Shown: positions 1-5,161, numbered from the stretch's first letter. The stretch is DNA of 9,470 bases from CAYFMH01 sp964344165 (GCA_964344165.1 CAYFMH010000065.1:1-9470); one strand, 5' to 3'. Notes: generated by a model from the letters alone, not told the origin. A program made the numbers and translations.

Positions 1-49
1 CTGATAACAAAGGGGATAAGAAAATTTCGGCTTTAAAAAACAAGATTTC

Positions 50-125
50 TGGTGGGTCAGGTGGGAGTTGAACCCACTACCAAGGCGTTATGAGCGCCCT
101 GCTCTAACCGTTGAGCTACTGACCC
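50..125 (-). tRNA. tRNA-Met (anticodon CAU), elongator type, CCA encoded
   Basis: The reverse strand folds as a complete cloverleaf: a 7-bp acceptor stem GGGTCAG/CTGACCC, a D stem GCTC/GAGC, an anticodon stem closed by one G-U pair around loop CTCATAA, and a T stem GTGGG/CCCAC with loop TTCAACT. The anticodon CAU lies at 90-92. Discriminator A (53) is followed by a genomically encoded CCA (50-52). The G1-C72 pair argues against an initiator tRNA, which normally has an unpaired first position. A CAU anticodon can also belong to tRNA-Ile2 (lysidine-modified), which sequence reading alone cannot exclude. It is read leftward, the same direction as the tRNA-Leu upstream of it. Confidence 0.95.
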
Positions 126-151
126 GTAGGTGTCACTAGAAGATTGTACAT

Positions 152-180
152 ATTTTACCTGCCTCCCCTTCAAAATTCAA
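152..180 (-). promoter_or_regulatory. Candidate sigma-70-type promoter for tRNA-Met
   Basis: On the reverse strand there is TTGAAT (175-180; four of six match TTGACA), a 17-nt spacer, then TAAAAT (152-157; five of six match TATAAT). Transcription would start near 145, about 20 nt before the mature tRNA 5' end, a sensible leader for RNase P processing. The spacing is ideal, but AT-rich DNA produces such matches by chance. Co-transcription from the upstream tRNA-Leu is the alternative. Confidence 0.4.
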
Positions 181-215
181 TCTGTTCAGTTTTTTAACTT
201 TTTTTAGATTGAATT
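174..215. repeat. Intergenic stem-loop: 10-bp inverted repeat with inner stem
   Basis: AATTCAATCT (174-183) is perfectly complementary to AGATTGAATT (206-215). Inside the 22-nt loop lies a second small inverted repeat, AGTT (188-191) and AACT (196-199) around TTTT. The left arm overlaps the candidate -35 of the tRNA-Met promoter. It could be a processing hairpin in the inter-tRNA transcript or a protein-binding site. AT content makes the RNA stem weak. Confidence 0.45.
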
Positions 216-217
216 AA

Positions 218-247
218 AGTAATTAGTGTGAGTAGTTAGTATTTAGG
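218..247 (+). repeat. Degenerate heptamer tandem array, AGTA-type
   Basis: AGT(A/G)-headed units begin at 218, 225, 231 and 238, with a degenerate AGG unit at 245. The period is 7 nt with a single 6-nt step. The units read AGTAATT, AGTGTG, AGTAGTT, AGTATTT. A reverse-strand copy of the same pattern lies at 279-308 and another at 1267-1296. It does not encode protein. It resembles the heptanucleotide STRR repeats of cyanobacteria in architecture only. Confidence 0.5.
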
Positions 248-248
248 G

Positions 249-338
249 ATAAAAATTTTCGTTTTAATTTATTTTTTTACTCGTGCTCATCACTAAGTAC
301 TCATTACTTAAAAATTTGAGCTTCACGAAAATTTTTAT
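249..338. repeat. 14-bp perfect inverted repeat ending at the tRNA-Leu 3' terminus
   Basis: ATAAAAATTTTCGT (249-262) recurs as its exact reverse complement at 325-338. The right arm's last base is the final A of the tRNA-Leu CCA. The arms enclose 62 bp that hold the second AGTA-type heptamer array and an 8-nt copy (279-286) of the tRNA-Leu acceptor end seen at 415-422. It may be a tRNA-associated small element or a coincidence of AT-rich sequence. No open reading frame lies inside. Confidence 0.4.
279..308 (-). repeat. Degenerate heptamer tandem array, AGTA-type, reverse orientation
   Basis: On the reverse strand, units headed AGTA, AGTA, AGTG, AGCA follow one another (AGTAATG, AGTACTT, AGTGATG, AGCACG), leading into AGTAAAA. 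The steps are 7, 7, 7 and 6 nt. It belongs to the same repeat family as 218-247 and 1267-1296, in opposite orientation to both, and lies inside the 14-bp inverted repeat downstream of tRNA-Leu. Confidence 0.5.
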
Positions 339-422
339 GGTGCACGAGGAGGGACTCGAACCCTCACGGATTGCTCCACTGGTTCCTAAGACCAGCGTGT
401 CTACCAATTCCACCACTCGTGC
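338..422 (-). tRNA. tRNA-Leu (anticodon UAG), CCA encoded
   Basis: The reverse strand gives an 85-nt class II tRNA. It has acceptor stem GCACGAG/CTCGTGC, a D arm with GGTAGACAC, anticodon stem CTGGT/ACCAG around loop CTTAGGA (anticodon UAG at 386-388), a long variable arm characteristic of Leu/Ser/Tyr tRNAs, a T stem GAGGG/CCCTC with TTCGAGT, discriminator A (341) and an encoded CCA (338-340). The variable arm and anticodon together identify leucine (CUA-reading, possibly other CUN). It is read leftward, 212 bp upstream of the tRNA-Met gene. Confidence 0.96.
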
Positions 423-433
423 CTCGCTGGAAG

Positions 434-487
434 ACTCCGTTGCTTTCGTCCCGATTCATCGGGACTTCAACTACTCCATCTTCGCTC
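434..487. repeat. REP-like hairpin with flanking imperfect direct repeats
   Basis: GTCCCGAT (448-455) and ATCGGGAC (458-465) form a perfect 8-bp inverted repeat separated by two bases. It is flanked by similar 15-16-nt strings on the same strand (434-448, ACTCCGTTGCTTTCG; 472-487, ACTCCATCTTCGCTCG). The hairpin core GTCCCGA/TCGGGAC is identical to the arms of the ftsZ terminator at 5165-5182, but neither side here has a T tract. A dispersed palindromic repeat upstream of tRNA-Leu is likelier than a terminator. Confidence 0.45.
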
Positions 488-513
488 GGCCTCAAAATTT
501 CATCTGTCCTCAG

Positions 514-532
514 TTTTATCTGTTAGATAAAA
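514..532. repeat. Small AT-rich hairpin upstream of tRNA-Leu
   Basis: TTTTATCT (514-521) and AGATAAAA (525-532) are exact reverse complements around GTT. On the plus strand it is followed by TTTTG. Its AT-rich stem is weak and no rightward gene ends here, so a terminator role is unlikely. It could belong to the transcript leader of tRNA-Leu or be incidental. Confidence 0.25.
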
Positions 533-558
533 TTTTGTCTTTTAGATTTTAAAGTGAA

Positions 559-586
559 TTCCGAGATCCGAAATCCGCATTCCGAA
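559..586. repeat. Four-unit heptamer tandem repeat, TCCG-type
   Basis: Four (A/T)TCCG cores begin exactly 7 nt apart, at 559, 566, 573 and 580: TTCCGAG, ATCCGAA, ATCCGCA, TTCCGAA. It lies in the 241-bp spacer between tRNA-Leu and the glycosyltransferase-like gene. The period matches the AGTA-type arrays although the unit differs. No coding potential was seen. Confidence 0.55.
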
Positions 587-663
587 ATTTCTTTAATTAT
601 CTTGATACCTAAATAAGAGCTCCCGGATTGTAGGAAGGTTGGGAAAGAATTCAAGCTATTTTT

Positions 664-1194
664 TTACACAGCGTAGCAGGTAGCAATTTCTTGGAGGTTT
701 TTTTGTAGATTTTTCCAGTCGTAGGAGAATTTGTAGTTTTCTGATGCCCTGATGATCGCGTGGAGGAGCTGCCAAAAGTTTTCTCTTTCAAAAGTAAAAG
801 CATTTCCACTTTCGCTTTGAGCATCAAAGTTTTCAAAACCACAGTTTTCTGGGATGATGGGGACTATGCCTCGTGAGAGGAATTGTTCGGCTGTTTTTTT
901 TCCAGATTCATTAAAAAGCAAGATCACATTGCTGTTATCTAGTATTTTTTCTTTGTTTTGAAGCGTGTTTTCTAGTATTTTGAAGTTTGAGTATTCTTTT
1001 TCTAGTGCAAGGCATCTTGTCTGGGTTTCAGAGTCTGATTCTAGTATGACAGAAAGGTTAAAACCTAATTCGCAAACGGCTTCAACGATACGGGAAAAAG
1101 ATTCGGCATCTGTTTCAGAGAGGGGGGTAATAAAGCCGATGTTGAATTTTTTTACTTGGGGATTCATGGGGTTTAAACTTTTAAATCTGCTCAT
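664..1194 (-). CDS. Glycogen synthase-like C-terminal Rossmann domain protein (orphan, degenerate)
   Basis: This 176-residue protein has no signal peptide or membrane segment. Its whole length follows the C-terminal half-domain of GT5 glycogen/starch synthases. A beta strand FNIGFITPL (17-25) is followed by a helix and RIVEAVCELGFNLSVILESD (35-54), as in the family's 'LLEALPELLALGVQLVVLGSG' region. Then come DNSNVILLF (86-94), the family's 'ADIFLMPSR' strand; RGIVPIIPENCGF (108-120), the 'YGTVPIVRATGGL' strand; and GNAFTFERENFWQLLHAIIRASENYK (130-155), the 'GNGF.F......L..AI.RAL..Y' tail. Full enzymes are about 450-500 residues and need an N-terminal domain, absent here. The family's catalytic EPCG segment is replaced by NESGK (95-99). 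A sugar-nucleotide-binding or regulatory role is possible, but catalysis alone is unlikely. The start is uncertain: ATG at 1194 overlaps a -10-like box, and ATG at 1167 (167 residues) is the alternative. Fold assignment is inference from remembered family patterns. Confidence 0.7.
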   Translation of the reverse strand: MSRFKSLNPMNPQVKKFNIGFITPLSETDAESFSRIVEAVCELGFNLSVILESDSETQTRCLALEKEYSNFKILENTLQNKEKILDNSNVILLFNESGKKTAEQFLSRGIVPIIPENCGFENFDAQSESGNAFTFERENFWQLLHAIIRASENYKFSYDWKNLQKNLQEIATCYAV

Positions 1195-1221
1195 TATACC
1201 TGAAAAACCGCTTGAAGTCGA
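1193..1221 (-). promoter_or_regulatory. Candidate promoter for the glycosyltransferase-like gene
   Basis: On the reverse strand there is TCGACT (1216-1221; four of six match TTGACA), exactly 17 nt, then consensus TATAAT (1193-1198). The -10 box overlaps the ATG at 1194, so if used, transcription would begin near 1186. Translation would then have to start at the in-frame ATG at 1167. The consensus -10 and ideal spacing favour a real promoter. A similar TATAATG at ftsA, which cannot be that gene's promoter, counsels caution. Confidence 0.45.
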
Positions 1222-1266
1222 GGGAAATCGCTTGCGTTATGGGTGGAAATATGAAGAATGATAAAA

Positions 1267-1296
1267 AGTATAAAGTATTAAGTAGCGAGTATTAAG
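1267..1296 (+). repeat. Heptamer tandem array, AGTA-type, in divergent intergenic region
   Basis: AGTA occurs at 1267, 1274, 1281 and 1288, a perfect 7-nt period: AGTATAA, AGTATTA, AGTAGCG, AGTATTA, then AG. It sits in the 135-bp spacer between the divergent glycosyltransferase-like and exonuclease genes, 33 bp before the exonuclease start. It could influence transcription of that gene. It is the cleanest member of the family also seen at 218-247 and 279-308. Confidence 0.55.
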
Positions 1297-1329
1297 GGGG
1301 GATTTTGGGAAATACTTGATTCAAAAAAC

Positions 1330-2268
1330 ATGAGAACAATAGTTTTAGTTGATGGAAACGCACTCATGCATCGGGCTTATCACGCCGTGAAATTTGCGCC
1401 GACTTATGAGGGAAAACCCGTAGGGATGGTCTATGGTTTTGCTTCTATGTTGCTCAATACGATTGAGCACCTTCATCCAGATTGTCTGGTGGTGGCTTTT
1501 GATACCAAAGAAAAAACCTTCCGACATGAAATGGATGTAGAATATAAAGCTCATCGAGAAAAAGCTGATGATGAGTTTTATGCTCAAATTCCTTGGGTTT
1601 ATGAGTGTATCGAGCAATTTGAGATTCCTATTCTGGCCATTCCTGGCTATGAGGCAGATGATATTATTGGGACATTGGCACAGAAGGCTGAAAAGTCGGG
1701 AGAAGAAGTAAAGATTATGAGCGGAGATTTGGATTTTTTGCAATTAGTCTCTGATAAGGTGGTCTTGGTCAAACCAAATGGGAAGGTAGAGGATTCGATT
1801 TTATACGGGCCAGCTGAGACAGAAGCTCGGCTTGGGGTTACACCTAATCAAGTGATTGATTATAAAGCGATCGTTGGAGACAGTTCTGATAACTACAAAG
1901 GTATTCCTGGATGTGGACCAAAAACTGCCAGTGCCCTTTTGAATCAATATGGATCATTGGATGGTATTTATGCGCATTTAGAAGAATTAAATCCTAAACT
2001 TCAACAAAAATTTGAGGACAACAAAGATTATGTTTTTCACTGTCAAAAACTAGCGGCTATAGAGACGGCGGTTCCCGTAGATTTTTCTTCTGAAGAAAGC
2101 TTTCATTTTGTTCCAGAAAAGACCAATGCATTTTTTCAAAAATTTGGATTTCCTTCGTTATTGTCAAGATATCAAAAAATGATCAAAAATTATGATCAAA
2201 AAGGACTTAAAGAACAAGATAGTTATTCAGAAAAAGAAGATAAAAAAGAGCAATTGTCACTATTTTGA
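1330..2268 (+). CDS. Stand-alone 5'-3' exonuclease (PolA N-terminal type) with clamp-binding tail
   Basis: This 312-residue protein matches the 5' nuclease domain of DNA polymerase I and has no polymerase domain. Such enzymes remove RNA primers and 5' flaps in replication and repair. Metal-ligand motifs are visible: VDGNALMHRAYHA (7-19, Asp8), VVAFDTKEKTFRHE (54-67, Asp58), YEADDIIGTLA (107-117), SGDLDFLQLV (131-140) and the helix-3-turn-helix DNA-binding loop GDSSDNYKGIPGCGPKTA (183-200). After a charged, Lys/Glu-rich linker (about 285-307) the protein ends in QLSLF (308-312), an exact match to the QL(S/D)LF beta-sliding-clamp-binding consensus. The ATG at 1330 is supported because the first beta strand starts at residue 3, but no Shine-Dalgarno motif precedes it. 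UGA is the stop. It is divergent from the gene at 664-1194, and the next gene is ftsA after an AT-rich gap. Confidence 0.93.
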   Translation: MRTIVLVDGNALMHRAYHAVKFAPTYEGKPVGMVYGFASMLLNTIEHLHPDCLVVAFDTKEKTFRHEMDVEYKAHREKADDEFYAQIPWVYECIEQFEIPILAIPGYEADDIIGTLAQKAEKSGEEVKIMSGDLDFLQLVSDKVVLVKPNGKVEDSILYGPAETEARLGVTPNQVIDYKAIVGDSSDNYKGIPGCGPKTASALLNQYGSLDGIYAHLEELNPKLQQKFEDNKDYVFHCQKLAAIETAVPVDFSSEESFHFVPEKTNAFFQKFGFPSLLSRYQKMIKNYDQKGLKEQDSYSEKEDKKEQLSLF

Positions 2269-2607
2269 TTAGAAAAATATTTATCTTTAAAAAACAAGTT
2301 GATTTTTGTGGTTAATTATTTTTTTTGTATAAAACTTGATTTTTAACCTTCTTGATAGGTATTAGTCGCTTATTAGAACAATTTTTTTGTTCATAATTTT
2401 AGTTGCCAAATTGAATAAAATTATTGTTTTTTGAAAAAAAATAAAAATGAATTCTGCTAAAAATTAAGGTCTTTTTTTAGCCAAAAAATTGTTCACAAAA
2501 ACAGTTCACAAAAGGGATAAAAGAAAAAAACATTTGCGCGAATATTCTTTCTTCGATAAAGTAGCGATTGCTTCAGATTTACGCATAATTTTATTTTACT
2601 TTATATA
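2269..2607 (+). other. AT-rich 339-bp spacer, probable ftsA control region
   Basis: No credible reading frame lies here. Visible items are a 6-bp hairpin GAACAA (2376-2381)/TTGTTC (2387-2392) around five T, and long T and A tracts. There is also a direct repeat GTTCACAAAA at 2491-2500 and 2504-2513 (13-nt offset, more than one helical turn). TATAAT (2604-2609) overlaps the ftsA start codon and has no convincing -35. I could not assign a promoter with confidence. Spacer length and the direct repeat suggest the ftsA-ftsZ unit is controlled from here. Confidence 0.35.
2491..2513 (+). promoter_or_regulatory. Direct repeat GTTCACAAAA x2, possible operator
   Basis: Two exact 10-mers lie 13 nt apart, about 95-117 bp before the ftsA start. 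The shorter GTTCA also occurs at 2389-2393. Tandem identical sites like this often bind regulators. The sequence is not a DnaA box. A-rich background makes chance similarity of the 3' half easy, but the GTTCAC half is less trivial. Confidence 0.3.
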
Positions 2608-3837
2608 ATGACTCACCAAAAAGTTTTGGTTGGACTGGATATCGGCTCTTCAAAAATCAGAACCGTCGTTGGTCTGGCAGAAGAACGAAAAAATCTTATT
2701 AATGTAGTTGGGATTGGGCTTTCTCCGTCCATTGGTATCCGAAAAGGGATGGTCACCGATATGGATGAAGCGATTTCGAATATTACAGCGGCGCTCGAAG
2801 ATGCGGAAAGAATGACTGGAGAACCGATTCACCGAGTCTATGTAGGTCTCTCCGGGACCCATATCAAAATGTACGACTCAAAAGGAGTCATTGCGATCAA
2901 TAGTCCAAATGCAGAAATCACAGAGGACGATGTGGATCGAGTGTTAGATGCGGCCAAAGCGGTTTCTTTACCAAACAATCGTCAGCTGCTCCGAATTATT
3001 CCGAAGAGTTTCTCTGTAGATTCTCAGCACGGGATCAAATATCCAGTAGGGATGTCTGGAATTCGTCTAGAAGTAGAAGCTCATATCGTGACGGGAGAGA
3101 CTTCGGCTATGAAAAATCTAGAAAAATGTCTTTATCAGACGGGAGTTGATATTGAAGAGATTATTTCTTCTTCTCTCTCTTGTGCAGAATCAATCCTCGA
3201 TCGTCGACAAAAAGAACTCGGGGTAGTACTCGTCGAAATAGGTTCTTGTTGTACCAATATGGTTATCTTCGAAGAAGGGACGGTGGTTCACTCAGCGGTG
3301 ATCCCAGTCGGAGGAGAGCATGTGACCAATGACCTGGCAATCGGACTTCGGTGTTCGATCGATACGGCTGAAAAAGTAAAAGTAGAATACGGAAATTGTC
3401 TCCCAAAAGAAGTTTCTGCTCGAGAAGAAATAGATCTCTCACAGATCTCAAAAACAGACGTCCATACGGTCGAAAAACAACATGTAGCCAAAATTATTGA
3501 GGCTCGATATCATGAAATACTCCTGATGGTAAGAGATGAACTTGCCAAAGCAGGAAGAGATGGGATGCTTCCGGCGGGTGCTGTCCTTTGTGGTGGAGCG
3601 GTGAAGATGCCAGGGACAGTGGATCTGTCTCGTGAAGTTTTGAATCTACCAGTTCAGATTGGGTTCCCTCGAGACGTGGAGGGGATTATTGATCGGATAG
3701 ATGATCCGAGCTTTGCCAATGTGGCGGGACTACTTCATTTTGCTCATCGTTATGGGAGTGATGGAGGTTTTTTTGATTTTGATATGGGTCGAAACCTTGA
3801 AAAAGCTACTCAGTGGCTTAAAAAATTACTTCCTTAG
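2608..3837 (+). CDS. ftsA: Cell division protein FtsA (actin-like FtsZ membrane anchor)
   Basis: The 409-residue actin-fold ATPase tethers FtsZ filaments to the cytoplasmic membrane. Phosphate-1 motif GLDIGSSKI (9-17, Asp11) is intact. The SHS2/1C insertion follows (about 80-160: RVYVGLSGTHI, with IIPKSFSVDSQHGIKYPVGMSGIRLEVEAHIVTG). The usual phosphate-2 DxGGGTTD is altered to EIGSCCTN (210-217). The adenosine motif is LCGGAVKMPG (327-336). The last 16 residues, GRNLEKATQWLKKLLP, form a basic/hydrophobic amphipathic helix, the expected membrane-targeting sequence, so length and termini are complete. The start at 2608 is fixed because Asp11's strand begins at residue 5; no Shine-Dalgarno sequence is seen. 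ftsZ follows after 109 bp with no terminator between, so the two are probably co-transcribed. Confidence 0.96.
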   Translation: MTHQKVLVGLDIGSSKIRTVVGLAEERKNLINVVGIGLSPSIGIRKGMVTDMDEAISNITAALEDAERMTGEPIHRVYVGLSGTHIKMYDSKGVIAINSPNAEITEDDVDRVLDAAKAVSLPNNRQLLRIIPKSFSVDSQHGIKYPVGMSGIRLEVEAHIVTGETSAMKNLEKCLYQTGVDIEEIISSSLSCAESILDRRQKELGVVLVEIGSCCTNMVIFEEGTVVHSAVIPVGGEHVTNDLAIGLRCSIDTAEKVKVEYGNCLPKEVSAREEIDLSQISKTDVHTVEKQHVAKIIEARYHEILLMVRDELAKAGRDGMLPAGAVLCGGAVKMPGTVDLSREVLNLPVQIGFPRDVEGIIDRIDDPSFANVAGLLHFAHRYGSDGGFFDFDMGRNLEKATQWLKKLLP

Positions 3838-3851
3838 TTTTTAAAAATTTA

Positions 3852-3941
3852 ATACAAAAATAAATAACAATACGCCAACTATCTAACCCTTTTAGAGTGT
3901 TTGATACAAAAAGGCAACATGTATTAACTTATCTAACCCCC
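3852..3941 (+). repeat. Decayed tandem duplication in the ftsZ leader
   Basis: ATACAAAAA occurs at 3852-3860 and 3904-3912, and AACT(T)ATCTAACCC at 3877-3889 and 3926-3939. The two pairs keep the same order with offsets of 50-52 nt, so the ftsA-ftsZ gap appears to contain two diverged copies of a roughly 50-nt unit. The second copy includes TTGATA (3901-3906; five of six match a -35) followed 15 nt later by TATTAA (3922-3927), a weak candidate ftsZ promoter. CTAACCCCCTAAAC directly precedes the ftsZ start, so no Shine-Dalgarno site is present. Confidence 0.45.
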
Positions 3942-3946
3942 TAAAC

Positions 3947-5134
3947 ATGAAAGACTTATTACAATCGGCAATGGAGGAAAACAAGGCTCAAAAAAAAGCT
4001 GCCAGTTCCACTAGTGCAGGTGATGAAGAAGAAAATTCCACTCCTAAACCAGCTGCCCAAACTGTGATTCCGGATGTTTCTCCGGTGGCTAACATCAAAG
4101 TGATTGGTGTGGGAGGAGCCGGAGGCAATGCTGTCAATCGGATGGTGACTTCTGATTTTGCCAATGTTGAATTTATTACGCTGAATACAGATGCTCAGGC
4201 TCTGTATCACTCGAAGGCCGAAGGAAAAATCCACATCGGACGAGAGACTACTCGAGGACTGGGAGCGGGAGCTAATCCAGATCTAGGAAAAGCGGCCGCC
4301 GAAGAAGCACTTGAGGAGATCAAATCTTCGCTCAAAGGAGCGGATATGGTTTTTGTGACCTGTGGTCTTGGGGGGGGGACTGGGACTGGGGCGTCTCCGG
4401 TGATCGCCGGGATAGCTCGAGAGCTTGGGGCATTGACCGTGGGAGTGGTGACCAAACCATTCTCCTTCGAAGGACAGCTCCGGACCAAAAAAGCTAATCA
4501 GGGATACGAAGAACTCAAAAAGAATGTAGATACGCTTATCACTATCCCAAATGACCGAATTCTTTCAATTATTGATCGAAAGACTCCAATTACGGATGCT
4601 TTTTCTGTGGTAGATGAGGTGCTCCGACAAGGAGTGCAGGGGATTGCTGACCTGATTACGCTTCATGGACTGATCAACGTAGACTTTGCGGATATCCGTT
4701 CGGTTATGAAAGATGCCGGAACAGCGCTCATGGGGATTGGATATGGTGCTGGAGAAAATCGAGCTACTGATGCGGCCAAGGCAGCGATTGAATCTCCGTT
4801 ACTCGAGCAATCTATCAGTGGAGCAAAAGGAATCCTCTTCAATGTCACAGGAGGAGATGACCTCTCTATGTACGAAGTAGATGAAGCGGCCAAAGTTATC
4901 ACGGAAGCGGCTGATCCGGAGGCAAATATTATCTTCGGAGCGGTGATCAATGAGAACTACAGCGGAGAAATGAAAGTAACCGTGATTGCGACAGGATTCT
5001 CTGATATTGATAAGAAAAAACCAGGGCATGCTTCGCTTATGCGACAAACTTTTGGGATGAGTCCGGTGTCTGGAGAAGAAAGTGATGAAGATGATCTAGA
5101 GACCCCTGCTTTCATGAGAAAAAAACTACGTTAA
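3947..5134 (+). CDS. ftsZ: Cell division GTPase FtsZ
   Basis: The 395-residue tubulin homologue polymerises into the division ring. After a hydrophilic N-terminal extension of about 48 residues, the core begins at NIKVIGVGGAGGNAVNRM (49-66). The tubulin signature LGGGTGTGASP is at 141-151. The synergy (T7) loop NVDFADIRSVM (244-254) carries Asp246 and Asp249, the residues that complete the GTPase site of the neighbouring subunit. The C-terminal subdomain ends near 355, followed by a short acidic linker (GEESDEDDLE) and the conserved peptide TPAFMRKKLR (386-395), which binds FtsA and other partners. All catalytic features are intact. Translation from 3947 keeps the charged extension; no better start or Shine-Dalgarno site is visible. 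It lies downstream of ftsA and is followed by an intrinsic terminator. Confidence 0.98.
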   Translation: MKDLLQSAMEENKAQKKAASSTSAGDEEENSTPKPAAQTVIPDVSPVANIKVIGVGGAGGNAVNRMVTSDFANVEFITLNTDAQALYHSKAEGKIHIGRETTRGLGAGANPDLGKAAAEEALEEIKSSLKGADMVFVTCGLGGGTGTGASPVIAGIARELGALTVGVVTKPFSFEGQLRTKKANQGYEELKKNVDTLITIPNDRILSIIDRKTPITDAFSVVDEVLRQGVQGIADLITLHGLINVDFADIRSVMKDAGTALMGIGYGAGENRATDAAKAAIESPLLEQSISGAKGILFNVTGGDDLSMYEVDEAAKVITEAADPEANIIFGAVINENYSGEMKVTVIATGFSDIDKKKPGHASLMRQTFGMSPVSGEESDEDDLETPAFMRKKLR

Positions 5135-5161
5135 TACTTTCTTTGTTTCATTATTTTTTAG

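Noticed and set aside
283..552. Plus-strand reading frame of 89 codons across the tRNA-Leu gene
   Set aside because: It is the antisense of tRNA-Leu plus repeats; the HEEGLEPSRIAPLVPKTSVSTNSTT-like part is the usual false translation of a tRNA.
965..1261. Plus-strand 98-codon reading frame
   Set aside because: It lies antisense over the glycosyltransferase-like gene, which has recognisable domain structure; no independent support.
2376..2392. GAACAA/TTGTTC hairpin as terminator of the exonuclease gene
   Set aside because: Only six mostly A-T pairs, loop of T, no T tract after it, and more than 100 bp past the stop.
2604..2609. TATAAT as the ftsA promoter
   Set aside because: It overlaps the start codon and lacks a -35 match at 16-18 nt; FtsA needs residues from this start.
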